Below, piece by piece: positions 34,768-44,035 of a DNA stretch of 64,000 nucleotides. Within the stretch, counting starts at the first letter, position 1. The number at the start of each line of letters is the position of its first letter. The notes below the pieces were generated by a model. That model did not search any database and had not been told where the DNA came from. It was given only the letters and a program-made list of their open reading frames with translations. Origin of the DNA: Candidatus Opimibacter skivensis (GTDB lineage: Bacteria; Bacteroidota; Bacteroidia; Chitinophagales; Saprospiraceae); the NCBI GenBank assembly GCA_016722045.1, contig JADKGY010000001.1:124001-188000 (forward strand), written 5' to 3'. The position numbers and the translations under genes were made by a program.

Positions 34768-35802
34768 AATCGAATGAACGGAATTTTTTAATCGGACAGG
34801 TATCCATACTTCCTCTTCAGACGAAGGATCGTCGTGCTTGTATTTTTCACCCAGGATTTCAAAATGTGGCCTGGCATCAATGATAAAAGGAGATTGAGGT
34901 ATCCATGTCTCAAAAATGTAACGAAATGTACGCTCACCTTCACTGGCAGGACCCTGATGGATAAATACTGCATATAGACCGGAGGGGAGGGTATAGGTCT
35001 CCATCCCTTCAGGGATAATGTCAAAATCACTGACTTCGACTGCTGCCCATTTTTCAAAAGCATGATGAATGTTGAAGTGTAGAAAATCAAAGGAATTGTC
35101 ATATACCTGCATCGAGATCAAATCCGAAGACAAGGCATTGGTGATTTCTTTACGTCTTGGCATAAAATTTCTCCAAAGTTCAATGGTCTTATTCTCCTCC
35201 ATCGTCATGGTCAGACGCTTGCCAATAAGTTTCTTTGTCTTAAGTGTTTCTATTCGCGGTTCCATTATCGGCTCCAGGTGTATTCTGGTTTGTTTTGATT
35301 TCAGATTTAATCTCCAATGAAATAAAGATTCTGTTTCATCAGATTTTCTGAAATTATGTTTTTCGAGTATCCTATACGAAGCTATGTTGTTTTTATCTGT
35401 AGCAGCAACAATTAATAAAACATCAGGTTCACTTTTAGCCCATTCAATCATCGCACCTACGGCTTCAGACATGTATCCTTTTCCTCTGTAATCTTCATAA
35501 GTACCATAGCCAATTTCTATTTCTCCTTCAGTATTCGGCTCACCGACGATACAAATATCGCCTACCATCTGATTTTCTGATTTTGATATGATAGTCCAGA
35601 GCGTGTTATATAAATAATTTTTAGTCGGATCACTTACATTAGGAAGTATCGTGTGCTCAAGTGCATCTTTAAGCTCAGGCGATATGACCCTTGATGATGC
35701 CTTTATCTTAAATTCTTCTTCAAGTGAGTTATCATTCCTGGCATATTTGACGAGTTGAGGATATGTCAAAGGTTTGATTCGAAGCTTGTTCGTTTCCAGC
35801 AT
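34765..35802 (-). CDS. fusion of GNAT acetyltransferase and GyrI-like effector-binding domain
   Basis: Protein of 345 aa with two domains. Residues 1-168 are a RimJ/RimL-type GNAT N-acetyltransferase: EIEIGYGTYEDYRGKGYMSE (acetyl-CoA loop) and NIASYRILEKHNFRK. After a linker of about 15 residues, residues 183-343 form a GyrI-like/AraC effector-binding domain (LIGKRLTMTMEENKTIELWR ... YTLPSGLYAVFIHQGPASEG ... EVWIPVR). The GyrI-like part may sense small molecules, or bind the compound that the GNAT part acetylates; this is inference. The stop lies 30 bases before the Crp-like gene, and the next upstream gene (GNAT) ends 1 base before the start, implying one operon. Confidence 0.85.
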   Translation of the reverse strand: MLETNKLRIKPLTYPQLVKYARNDNSLEEEFKIKASSRVISPELKDALEHTILPNVSDPTKNYLYNTLWTIISKSENQMVGDICIVGEPNTEGEIEIGYGTYEDYRGKGYMSEAVGAMIEWAKSEPDVLLIVAATDKNNIASYRILEKHNFRKSDETESLFHWRLNLKSKQTRIHLEPIMEPRIETLKTKKLIGKRLTMTMEENKTIELWRNFMPRRKEITNALSSDLISMQVYDNSFDFLHFNIHHAFEKWAAVEVSDFDIIPEGMETYTLPSGLYAVFIHQGPASEGERTFRYIFETWIPQSPFIIDARPHFEILGEKYKHDDPSSEEEVWIPVRLKNSVHSI

Positions 35803-35803
35803 G

Positions 35804-36256
35804 CTATCCTATTTCTTTTGCAAAACAAAGGCTGGTAAATACATCTGAATACTGTCCATAATTAGGAATGCGATGATAGCCTAACTTATGATACAGACCG
35901 ATAGCTTCAGGTTGATTTTGACCTGTTTCGAGGATACATTTTTTAAAAGACAATTCAGCAGCCCACTTCTCCAGCTCCGCCATCACCTTTGTGGCAATTC
36001 CTTTACCCCTGCTCTGCGAAGTTGTATATACTCTCTTTATCTCAACCGTATCAGGTGATATTTCTTTAAGCGCACCACAACCTAGTGGTATACCGTCTTC
36101 GTAAGCAACTAAGGAGTATTTTAAAAATCCCATGGTGTTAAACTGGGCATAAAATGCATGATCATCACCATCCCTGACAGCCAGCTCGGCATCGAGATGT
36201 TTTACGAGCTCAGTAAAGTCGGGATTCGAAGGATCGGTTCGATATAAAAGAATCAT
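35804..36256 (-). CDS. GNAT family N-acetyltransferase
   Basis: Protein of 150 aa, a single GNAT domain: GCGALKEISPDTVEIKRVYT (strands 3-4), SRGKGIATKVMAELEKWA as the acetyl-CoA pyrophosphate loop (R/Q-x-x-G-x-G/A) and LETGQNQPEAIGLYHKLGYH at the C-terminus. The substrate is unknown. It lies one base upstream of the GNAT-GyrI fusion, so two acetyltransferases and a ligand-binding domain are produced together. Upstream, 36266-36301 holds four copies of GGTTTATA-like repeats. Confidence 0.88.
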   Translation of the reverse strand: MILLYRTDPSNPDFTELVKHLDAELAVRDGDDHAFYAQFNTMGFLKYSLVAYEDGIPLGCGALKEISPDTVEIKRVYTTSQSRGKGIATKVMAELEKWAAELSFKKCILETGQNQPEAIGLYHKLGYHRIPNYGQYSDVFTSLCFAKEIG

Positions 36257-36335
36257 TGTAGGTTGAAGGGTTTATACGTTTATGGGTTTATAGGTTTATA
36301 AATATAATGGGTGAAAAGTTATTTTATAAGGTTGA

Positions 36336-36890
36336 TTATTGTATGCTATGTTTTGTCCTGTATGCTGTGAGTCGTTTTTCAAGAAGCATTTTAAGTTTTG
36401 GTTGATTGATTTTCAATGTCATGGTGGAAATATTGGATAACGTGCCGGAAGAATTGAAGCTAAATTGTAGCATTCTTCTTTTTAATGAATTTTCCTGTCT
36501 GTCAATATATACCTGTGGATTTTTTAAAACGAGATGGATGAATTTGACCCTCCTTATTTTGGATTCTGTGATGCCGGCTATGTCTGACCATGGAATGAAT
36601 CCGATTTTGATTACGCCTGTATTATCGGTTACACCAAGATCTGAAATAATCAATCCCGGTGTTTTGGACAATAATTGTTGAAGGATCAAGATGCCTGTGC
36701 TACCGAAGAAAATAAGACTGGCGAGACCGATCAGAAATACTTTAGTTGACGCGGGATGTCCTCCTTCATTCATGGAAGCCGGATCGATGACGAACCATAC
36801 ACCCAGGCCTACAAATAAGATGGATCCGAATAACATAATGACAAGCCTCCATTTACTTGATTTGATTTCAGTAGTATTCTGATTGTCCAT
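36336..36890 (-). CDS. STM3941-like membrane protein
   Basis: Protein of 184 aa with two membrane helices (about 15-35 and 50-70) followed by a soluble PH-like part (LLSKTPGLIISDLGVTDNTG ... GFIPWSDIAGI). It matches the general pattern of the STM3941 family (two helices plus a bacterial PH-type domain); the function is unknown. No partner gene is evident. Confidence 0.7.
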   Translation of the reverse strand: MDNQNTTEIKSSKWRLVIMLFGSILFVGLGVWFVIDPASMNEGGHPASTKVFLIGLASLIFFGSTGILILQQLLSKTPGLIISDLGVTDNTGVIKIGFIPWSDIAGITESKIRRVKFIHLVLKNPQVYIDRQENSLKRRMLQFSFNSSGTLSNISTMTLKINQPKLKMLLEKRLTAYRTKHSIQ

Positions 36891-36917
36891 GATGACCGTA
36901 CATTTATTGGATCTTTA

Positions 36918-37685
36918 TTAATTGTGCTTTGCATTTCTTTCCTTTCGGACTTTTGAAACGTAACAATAATCGCATGTCTCAATATAGTCCTTAATTACAA
37001 TATTGCTTTGTTGATCGATCAGGAATTCACTTAATCCTTCATGCGATCCATTACGTTTTTTCCAGTCATAGGTGTATCCTAATTGGGTGAATGGATAGCC
37101 TGCATTGCCGGTGGACAACCAGCCCAGATATGTTTTATATTCCTGCATCGTCGTGTCACCTAAAGCAAGGCCGCAGGTGCGGTCAGTAATCTCTTTGTCC
37201 CGGCATGGCCTGATCAGATCTTCCGGTTGTACCCAGGCTTCAACAAAATAATCCTTTTGTGATTTCTGTGGCAGACCAAGCAATTCCTCAAGTCTCAGGC
37301 TTACACCCTGGCTGATACCGAAGTTCTTTTTCCTACATATGTTTTTAAGTTGAGGCACTATGGTTACAAAATTGTAACGGCTTTGTGTGTTGTAAATACC
37401 GCTGGTGCAATCATTTTTGTAATATTTAAGATCACCCTCTTTTTTCCACATCACAACAAGGATATAATTTTTCCCTCCGATATTTTTATACGTCAATTGA
37501 CTGCTATCCAGGGTTGGTGACAAGAGGTTGTTGACGATTCGCTCTTTTGAGACATCGCTTGTTTTTTCGAGGCTGAGGTCATATTTATTCTTTGCTTTTG
37601 CTTCATTATAATTTTTATAAATGAAGCGCTGACATGATAGTGTAGTCAGAATGATTAGAGACAGGAAAAATGTATGAGTCTTCAT
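36918..37685 (-). CDS. hypothetical lipoprotein
   Basis: Protein of 255 aa from the ATG at 37685 (MKTHTFFLSLIILTTLSC, Cys18 lipid-modified). Four Cys residues in the mature half (CTSGIYNTQ, ICRKK, PCRDKEITDRTCG) may form disulfides. No family was recognised. A further lipoprotein and a membrane protein follow upstream on the same strand, so these may be a small unit of unrecognised envelope proteins. Confidence 0.6.
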   Translation of the reverse strand: MKTHTFFLSLIILTTLSCQRFIYKNYNEAKAKNKYDLSLEKTSDVSKERIVNNLLSPTLDSSQLTYKNIGGKNYILVVMWKKEGDLKYYKNDCTSGIYNTQSRYNFVTIVPQLKNICRKKNFGISQGVSLRLEELLGLPQKSQKDYFVEAWVQPEDLIRPCRDKEITDRTCGLALGDTTMQEYKTYLGWLSTGNAGYPFTQLGYTYDWKKRNGSHEGLSEFLIDQQSNIVIKDYIETCDYCYVSKVRKERNAKHN

Positions 37686-37756
37686 TTTGTTAGATGGATT
37701 TTGCAATCATCAATTGGGCTAGATCTATTTTAAGAAAACAATTTTTTCATTTCCCG

Positions 37757-38446
37757 CTACTCTCCGCTCTTGATCATTTCATTTTTATATTCAAGTGTAT
37801 CAATTTTCATATCCGAGATGCTTACAATCGTGGTTTCAAGAATATTCGATGTCCCATTGTGATAAAGCCTTGTAAACTTATATGCGTGATGGCCTGTCTT
37901 GTCTAAATCCACAAGATCTATTTCCGGCGCTGTAATGTTAAGAACAGTTTTGAGATTTGATGGTTTGAGTTCGCCATTTTCGAGATTATATAGCGCATGG
38001 ATATTAAAATCAAGTGTTTTGCCTTCAAAGGCTTTTGTGATATTGTCATAAAACAAAACTTTGCTGGTTAACTGACCGGATGGTATGTGGTTTAATAACA
38101 CCATAAAGATCGTCTCCTGGCTGTCAAATAGACGGATAGTGGCTATGTATGTGTCTTTGAGCTTAAAGTTAGACTCACTATCGTCACCTGCACATTCGTT
38201 AACGTAGTAGTCTATGATTGTTTGTTGTATTTGAGATGTTATACCTTCATTCAATGCCACCAGATGACTGCTGTCATGAAGATTGATTTCCTTTAGCGAT
38301 AAAGGGTATTTGGTATCAATTGCTAAAATATCAGGAATCCTATGTGTCTGACTAATGTCCTTTACACCGGATTTTGACACGTCAACGTATCTGTTCGTAC
38401 ATTTTATAAAGAAGATGATTAAAATCGTAAAACAGAGGGCTTTCAT
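37757..38446 (-). CDS. hypothetical lipoprotein
   Basis: Protein of 229 aa with signal MKALCFTILIIFFIKC (Cys16 likely the lipid attachment site, with a poor lipobox: IKC). The mature part is mixed alpha/beta (TYIATIRLFDSQETIFMVLL) without a recognised domain. It lies 72 bases upstream of the next lipoprotein gene on the same strand. Confidence 0.55.
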   Translation of the reverse strand: MKALCFTILIIFFIKCTNRYVDVSKSGVKDISQTHRIPDILAIDTKYPLSLKEINLHDSSHLVALNEGITSQIQQTIIDYYVNECAGDDSESNFKLKDTYIATIRLFDSQETIFMVLLNHIPSGQLTSKVLFYDNITKAFEGKTLDFNIHALYNLENGELKPSNLKTVLNITAPEIDLVDLDKTGHHAYKFTRLYHNGTSNILETTIVSISDMKIDTLEYKNEMIKSGE

Positions 38447-38467
38447 GATTATGGTTGATGGCGATAC

Positions 38468-39022
38468 CTAAAATGTTGCTTTATTGATTTTATATTCCCG
38501 GTGGGTTATATAATAAAAACAAAGAACAAAGAATAAAAGGATAAGGCTATATATAAAGAATGCAGGGTGGGCGATAAAGTCGCACCATACGATGTAGAAA
38601 GTGTATTGATAATAATGAAATGTATTGTTCAGTACCGCCAGTATGCTACCAAAAATCAATGCCCTGATCAGGACAAAACCCAGATGGCCTAGTAAGACGC
38701 TTCTATCCACAGGCATCCTATACAAGACCTGGTAAAACTTACCCGGTTCATTAAAATAGACCATTGAAAGGTAAGCCGAATACGAATCGGCCCTGATATT
38801 TGTTTTTGGTGTGTACTTAAATGTGTAGAAATAATGGAGATAGAGAATGCCACCGACCAGTATGAAATTCGTCAGGATGATCATAAGCCACCCGCCCCCA
38901 AATATGGACGATAGAGGATTGATCTCATCTGAAAGAGTAGGGGTTGAACGGTAAGTTGTCCAAAGATCAAGTAGTCTGAGTATAATTAAGGCGATAAATA
39001 GGAGAATAAACGATTTCTTCAT
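38468..39022 (-). CDS. hypothetical multi-pass membrane protein
   Basis: Protein of 184 aa from the ATG at 39022 (MKKSFILLFIALIILRLLDL). Four hydrophobic segments are seen (about 3-18, 45-65, 110-135, 145-175), the last rich in aromatic residues (YYQYTFYIVWCDFIAHPAFF). No family was recognised. It starts near the divergent, decayed T9SS type B gene and is followed 21 bases later by a lipoprotein gene. Confidence 0.55.
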   Translation of the reverse strand: MKKSFILLFIALIILRLLDLWTTYRSTPTLSDEINPLSSIFGGGWLMIILTNFILVGGILYLHYFYTFKYTPKTNIRADSYSAYLSMVYFNEPGKFYQVLYRMPVDRSVLLGHLGFVLIRALIFGSILAVLNNTFHYYQYTFYIVWCDFIAHPAFFIYSLILLFFVLCFYYITHREYKINKATF

Positions 39023-39148
39023 CCGGGAAATGTCTATAGCAATGATAACGATTCGGAGAGGAAAGATATGTTTTGCCGGAGGTATTCTACGCATAAAGTG
39101 AAATTGCTGAGATGAATTTTATAACTTTAGTCACCATTCTTTTTTTTC

Positions 39149-39653
39149 ATGCCTTGTATTGCACCCCAAAATCCATTTTTTTCAAAGATTCAACTTTTCA
39201 TAGTTGGATACTTTTTGTTTTTGATTCCATTACAGTCACAAAATCTCGTACCTAATCCTGACTTTGAAACGATAACGACATGTCCTACCAATATCAATAA
39301 TGGTAACCTTTTGGAATGTATACCCTGGATTGCTCCGACACCAGATACCTCGGATTATTTCAATGCATGTGCAGCAGTTTTGGGTTTTCCGGCTAATGTT
39401 GTAGGAGTTCCTAATAATGCTTTTGGTAAGCAGGATGCTCCATTCCGGGAACGGATACGCAGGATTTTATGTCAAAGCTTATTTCGGAGATCTTGTATTT
39501 TCTTCTTATGAGATTCCTTTTACCTGGGATGGCAAGTTTGGAAATGAGAAAGTGATGCCCGGAGTCTATGTCTATAAAATCCAGTTGAAATATATGTTCA
39601 ATGGTAAGGAGACCTCAGAATTGTTTGTAGGTGATGTCACCGTCATTCGTTGA
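39149..39653 (+). pseudogene. decayed T9SS type B sorting-domain protein gene (frameshift and deletion)
   Basis: Two overlapping frames make up one broken gene. The first (39149-39440) has a signal peptide and the opening of a common Bacteroidota surface protein: NLVPNPDFETITTCPTNINN ... TPDTSDYFNACA ... VGVPNNAFGKQDA. One extra C near 39438-39441 shifts the frame; the second frame continues in register as HSGNGYAGFYVKAYFG and then jumps without the expected several hundred residues into a type B (CHU_C/gliding) sorting domain, DLVFSSYEIPFTWDGKFGNE ... KETSELFVGDVTVIR. So a frameshift and a large in-frame deletion are both present. Intact relatives are T9SS-exported proteins. Confidence 0.82.
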
Positions 39654-39688
39654 AGATTCAATTTCTTAACAGCGAAAACGATTCGACT

Positions 39689-41839
39689 TTAATTCTTGAT
39701 TACCTTAAGCGTTCTGGTGAGTTTTTCGCCTGAACGGATTTGGAATAAATAGAGGCCTGCAGAAATGGAACTTAAATCGAACTCAGAAGGTAATGGATCA
39801 GGATAACTTTTGATCATAACACCATTGAGTGCAAAAAGCCCGGCTCTGCAGTCAGGACATTTTTGGATGAATTCCGGATCAATGTGGAGGAAATCATGGA
39901 CGGGATTGGGGAAATAATGCAATTCAGGAATTTCAATTTGAGGCACTGCGGTTGTAAGTGTAGAAAGCAGGTCGTCTAAATCACCTATCACCAGAAGAGG
40001 ATAATTGGCCATCAGCAGTTTTCCTTCAGATGTCAAAAATGCCGGATAGACGTCATCATTGAATATCCGGTCAGATGGAATGACAGGTTTGAACCACTGA
40101 CCACTTTTAAATACATATAATCCAAAATTTGAGCAAAGTAAAATCGTACTATCATTATACACGATAAATTCCTCGTTGTTAAGTGTGCCTGGTATATATT
40201 CAGTTTTCACACCATGATCGTATAATAATACATCAGGGTATCCTGAAAACCACATTACACTATCTGATATGACAGCAAAAGCACCATATTCAGTCAGAAT
40301 ATCTACATCAAAATGCGTATCGGTCACCAGATCGCCAGTGATTTTCAATAGCCTCGGGGGTATTAAAAAACCACCCATGGAATATCTGTTGGTTCGGATC
40401 CAGACGGAATTGTCTTTATTATTTATTGAAAAATATCCTGCTCCATTAGGGGAAACAGGTAATTCACTTCCGATAAAAAAGGGTTTCCATTCACCCGAAG
40501 GATTATAACGCAACAATCCTTCATAAAGACGAAACCAGATGTTCCCCAGACCATCGCCTTTTATCTCATGGATTTTATTATAAAATATAGAGTCCTTTAA
40601 CAGGGGATTGATATTGATCAATGTCTGCGAATCTCCTTTATAAAATCCGAGCATGCCGGCTGAACCTACCCACAATCCTTTTCTTGCTTCATCATAAAAG
40701 ATCGCTGAAATATTCGTTTGTGGAACATTTATTTTTTCAAATTGATCGTTGATCAACCGGGTTATTCCAGCCCCGGTGGCTAACCAGGTCGTATCACCAT
40801 GGGCGGCTACATAAGGATGAGGAGCAGGCACTAAAAGATCCGTCAAAGGCACAAAATCAAATTGATTAATGGTTTTGTCTTGCGCAACAAAAAGTCCGTT
40901 ATAACGACCGATCCACAATTGCCCGGTCTGATCAAGCCCCATACCGGTCACATAATCTTCATCGCCTGTACGAAAATTAATTGCGCTATTGATGACTAGT
41001 TGCGGAGCCATATCATTTTCATCCATGCGATATAAGCTTCCATACCGGTCGGAAAGCCAGAGGATATTATTTTCATCAAAAACAGGATAGGAAAAACCAA
41101 TTGTGTGTATTGTTTTCCACGATGTCTTGTTGAAATAACGAAGTATGGACGTATTGAATCCCCCAGCGCCAGCGACACGACCATCATTTGATATCGCCAG
41201 GTTACTACTGCCAAAAACCGGTGCTCCATTGTCTTTCACCACTTCAAATGCAGAACCATTGAACCGATACATTTGTGAACCGGCCGTAAACCAGGGATTA
41301 TTTTGCCCATCAAAGGCAATGTCTTCAACGCTTAGACCCAGGGCACCAACATCAATATATTCCCAATCTAAGCCGTTAAATTTTGCGATAGCCTCCCCGG
41401 TCTTTGGATCCACATACGGTGTAAAAAAGCCGGCCCATATTCCACCATTGAGATCTGATTTTAAGGATGTCACCAGGTATTTGGGTTCGGGACCTGCCAC
41501 ATGAATAGACAAATCCGTATCGATGTAGACCAACTGTTGATTTTGAAACATCCATAACCTTCCGGAAGAGTCAATGGTGGACAAGTTGAGGTCGATGAAA
41601 TCCGGTAAATCTGGATTTCCGAGATCGTGCAGATAGGTGTATTCATGAGTTAATGGATCAACCCTTGCTGTTCCGATAAACGTATTGACATACATAATTG
41701 AATTACGTAATGCTATACTCCCGACAGTGATACCATCCTGATACCCGGTCCAGACTCCGGCATGAACTATTTGCGCATGCAGATTGCGGCCACTAATGAA
41801 AACAATGAGTACTAGCAAGAAACGATTAATCATCCGCAT
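39689..41839 (-). CDS. T9SS-secreted two-component-regulator-like beta-propeller protein
   Basis: Protein of 716 aa from the ATG at 41839 (MRMINRFLLVLIVFISG). Repeats of the type LWIGRYNGLFVAQDK, LWVGSAGMLGFYKGD, IWFRLYEGLLRYNP, about 45 residues apart, indicate one or two beta-propellers like the sensor part of hybrid two-component systems, but no membrane or kinase domain follows. A T9SS type A sorting domain ends the protein (YFPNPVHDFLHIDPEFI ... LTRTLKVIKN), with CPDC in a loop. Exported; the ligand is unknown. The decayed type B gene lies convergent, 35 bases away. Confidence 0.82.
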   Translation of the reverse strand: MRMINRFLLVLIVFISGRNLHAQIVHAGVWTGYQDGITVGSIALRNSIMYVNTFIGTARVDPLTHEYTYLHDLGNPDLPDFIDLNLSTIDSSGRLWMFQNQQLVYIDTDLSIHVAGPEPKYLVTSLKSDLNGGIWAGFFTPYVDPKTGEAIAKFNGLDWEYIDVGALGLSVEDIAFDGQNNPWFTAGSQMYRFNGSAFEVVKDNGAPVFGSSNLAISNDGRVAGAGGFNTSILRYFNKTSWKTIHTIGFSYPVFDENNILWLSDRYGSLYRMDENDMAPQLVINSAINFRTGDEDYVTGMGLDQTGQLWIGRYNGLFVAQDKTINQFDFVPLTDLLVPAPHPYVAAHGDTTWLATGAGITRLINDQFEKINVPQTNISAIFYDEARKGLWVGSAGMLGFYKGDSQTLININPLLKDSIFYNKIHEIKGDGLGNIWFRLYEGLLRYNPSGEWKPFFIGSELPVSPNGAGYFSINNKDNSVWIRTNRYSMGGFLIPPRLLKITGDLVTDTHFDVDILTEYGAFAVISDSVMWFSGYPDVLLYDHGVKTEYIPGTLNNEEFIVYNDSTILLCSNFGLYVFKSGQWFKPVIPSDRIFNDDVYPAFLTSEGKLLMANYPLLVIGDLDDLLSTLTTAVPQIEIPELHYFPNPVHDFLHIDPEFIQKCPDCRAGLFALNGVMIKSYPDPLPSEFDLSSISAGLYLFQIRSGEKLTRTLKVIKN

Positions 41840-42001
41840 ACTGATAAAATATGTTCTATCTGTCCTTGAGTGCAATATTTCAAATTCAGGATAAAAAAGC
41901 AAAAATGTCGGGAGACGATCAATCGTATCCCGACATCCAAAATAAAGAATTTCTCACCAGTTAAAATAGTCTTTAAATGTATGATATCAGACAGAACCCT
42001 G

Positions 42002-42472
42002 TTATAATAATTCCGGAACGCTAACTTCAACAAGTTTAATCGTTGGTACCATTATAATTTTTGATTTCACCGAATTAGAAATCAGACAGGCAGCTTCTGA
42101 TTTCTGGATGACTCTTAATGCCTTGTCACGATCGCTTTCATTCATGATCGTAACTGTAGGCTCAAGGGTAATTTCGGTCATCAGAAATTTGCCTTCCACC
42201 TGCTCCAGTTTTCCTTTGGACTTACAACTGAATTCTGAGAACGTCAATTTAGAATTTTCAGCAATAGCCAAAAACGTTGTCATCAGACAACTGCTCACAG
42301 CAGCCGTAAACAAATGTTCGGGTGACCAGATACCTGGTATACCTTTAGGAAATTCAGGAGGTGTAGCGACTTCAATGCAGCTAAGGGCTTCCCGATTGAG
42401 TTCCGGTGAACACATGACACCTTTGCGATCTTCGTTCCAGGTGATATCTACGTTATAAAAATGAGGTTCCAT
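42002..42472 (-). CDS. OsmC family protein
   Basis: Protein of 156 aa with the OsmC/Ohr fold. Both redox cysteines are kept: Cys62 in AAVSSCLMTTF and Cys129 in SEAACLISNSV. OsmC/Ohr proteins reduce organic hydroperoxides; this divergent branch (SPEHLFTAAVSSC, longer helix) has no assigned substrate. It lies 1 base after a rhodanese gene and after the DUF2892 and Crp genes, suggesting a role in sulfide/persulfide or peroxide stress. Confidence 0.9.
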   Translation of the reverse strand: MEPHFYNVDITWNEDRKGVMCSPELNREALSCIEVATPPEFPKGIPGIWSPEHLFTAAVSSCLMTTFLAIAENSKLTFSEFSCKSKGKLEQVEGKFLMTEITLEPTVTIMNESDRDKALRVIQKSEAACLISNSVKSKIIMVPTIKLVEVSVPELL

Positions 42473-42473
42473 G

Positions 42474-42788
42474 TTATTTGATTTTATTTTTTAAACTAGT
42501 CCATCCGCCACCATTATGCACATTCGTATAACCGTTAGCTTTCAGAATGCGCAACGCTGAAGCACTACGTACACCTGAAGCACAACATGTGATGATAGGC
42601 TTGCTTTTATCTTTCAGTTTGTCAAGGTGATTGCTCAACTGATCAAGTGGAATATTTATTGACCCTTTGATATGACCACCTGCGTATTCATTCTTCGAGC
42701 GGACATCTAGTATGACAGCACCTTTAGTATCAAGAGGAGCCTGTTTGGCTGTTTCAAAACCAAGTAAATTTTTAATGGATTCAAACAT
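42474..42788 (-). CDS. rhodanese-domain protein
   Basis: Protein of 104 aa, a single rhodanese domain. The start AVILDVRSKNEYAGGHIKGS is typical, and the active-site loop is CCASGVRS with catalytic Cys69, its Gly/Arg loop matching a sulfurtransferase. It moves sulfane sulfur. Its start overlaps the end of the DUF2892 gene by 8 bases and it ends just before the OsmC gene; the unit looks like persulfide handling. Confidence 0.92.
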   Translation of the reverse strand: MFESIKNLLGFETAKQAPLDTKGAVILDVRSKNEYAGGHIKGSINIPLDQLSNHLDKLKDKSKPIITCCASGVRSASALRILKANGYTNVHNGGGWTSLKNKIK

Positions 42789-42999
42789 GTGTGTTTATTG
42801 TTTTTTTATTGGAATTTAGTCCAAGAGCCATATATATAGGACATGTACCTACGAGGCTTGTCAGTACGAAAACAACTGCAAGTACAAGGAGAATGATAGC
42901 TGTTGTTCCGGTGATGAGATTTGCAAAATACAATCCTGCGATGATCACAGCCACGAGTATTCTGATGATTTTGTCTGCTGATCCGATGTTCTTTTTCAT
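42781..42999 (-). CDS. DUF2892 membrane protein (YgaP-type)
   Basis: Protein of 72 aa from the ATG at 42999 (MKKNIGSADKIIR). It has two membrane helices (about 11-30 and 33-52) and the short CPIYMALGLNS motif that follows helix two in DUF2892 proteins. In E. coli YgaP a DUF2892-like membrane part is fused to a rhodanese domain; here the same two parts are encoded by adjacent, overlapping genes, which supports a membrane-bound sulfurtransferase complex. Confidence 0.85.
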   Translation of the reverse strand: MKKNIGSADKIIRILVAVIIAGLYFANLITGTTAIILLVLAVVFVLTSLVGTCPIYMALGLNSNKKTINTHV

Positions 43000-43161
43000 A
43001 ATCATTTATTTTGATTTTTAGATAAGGCGTGATGGCATGACAAAGTGATTTATATCTGCAACACCTTCATTATAACACCATTGTTCCTAAACTGTTTTCA
43101 TTTCATCTCTGCTATCGGGTGTAAAATTAGAGGGATGCATCATTATGTTCAGTGATCAATG

Positions 43162-43773
43162 TTACAATAGGATAATTTTATTTCTGGAAAGTGATATATG
43201 GCCTTCGTTTTCCATTTGTTTCAATACTCTGCTGGCTGCTTCCCTGGTGATACCCAGTTCATCTGCCAGTTGCTGGTGCGTCACCATGATTTCTTTGGAG
43301 TGAAACAAAGATGATTTTTGAGTAAGGAGATGAAGTAAACGTGCATCTATTTTCTGAAAAGCAACAGCATTGACGACTTCAAGTAGCTCTTCGAAGCGTT
43401 TTTGATAGAGGCTGAAAATAAAATCTGACCATTCCGGAAATTCTTTAATCCATTCGCTTGCTTTATTGACGGGAATCAATAATATTTCTGCGTCCTCTTC
43501 GATGATCGCTTTTATTTTACTCGTATCGTTGTGAATGCCGGCTAGAAAAGACATTATGCAACTTTCGCCGGGTTTGATGTAATAGAGTAGTATCTCTTTC
43601 CCTTCTTCATCCGTCCTGATGACTTTTATGCTGCCTGAAAGAACGATTGGAACTGACCTGATATAAGCATTCATGTCTAAAATGACAGTCCCTGCAGGAA
43701 AAGATTTAATCTGGCCTGAAGCATATGCCTCTTTGTTCAATAATGAATGGAATAAGGTGGAGTTTGATGTCAT
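43162..43773 (-). CDS. Crp/Fnr-family transcriptional regulator
   Basis: Protein of 203 aa from the ATG at 43773 (MTSNSTLF). Cyclic-nucleotide-binding-type domain (about 15-115, SIKVIRTDEEGKEILLYYIK ... PGESCIMSF), long helix, and winged helix HTH_Crp (VTHQQLADELGITREAASRV). It heads the minus-strand unit with DUF2892, rhodanese and OsmC, so it probably regulates that set, perhaps sensing redox or sulfur state; CIMSF and other Cys residues might sense, but no cluster motif is present. Confidence 0.88.
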   Translation of the reverse strand: MTSNSTLFHSLLNKEAYASGQIKSFPAGTVILDMNAYIRSVPIVLSGSIKVIRTDEEGKEILLYYIKPGESCIMSFLAGIHNDTSKIKAIIEEDAEILLIPVNKASEWIKEFPEWSDFIFSLYQKRFEELLEVVNAVAFQKIDARLLHLLTQKSSLFHSKEIMVTHQQLADELGITREAASRVLKQMENEGHISLSRNKIILL

Positions 43774-43916
43774 TTTGTAAAGGCTTTTTGTGTATACCAC
43801 ATCCATTCCAGATAAAATAATTATGCAGATTCAAGGCGAATATCAGCATAGTATGATGTTCCCTTCATGATTAAAATCAATGATCAGCATGATTAGGATC
43901 AGATCGATAAAATAAG

Positions 43917-44022
43917 AAGAGCGCACCGGGATGCGCTCTTTCTATTTTGGACATATAGATGCGATTTATCGCAACCCATCCGGGGTTGGTTTAAAAAAAG
44001 AGACGCGATATATCGCGTCTCT
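43917..44022 (-). terminator. tandem terminator hairpins of the SusCD operon
   Basis: The main one is a perfect 24-base palindrome (43999-44022, arms AGAGACGCGATA/TATCGCGTCTCT) immediately followed on the minus strand by a T-run (complement of 43993-43998): a strong rho-independent terminator, 14 bases beyond the SusD stop. A second hairpin (43917-43940, arms AAGAGCGCA/TGCGCTCTT) lies further downstream. A smaller AACCC/GGGTT stem sits between them. Confidence 0.8.
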
Positions 44023-44035
44023 GGATCCTGTATTC

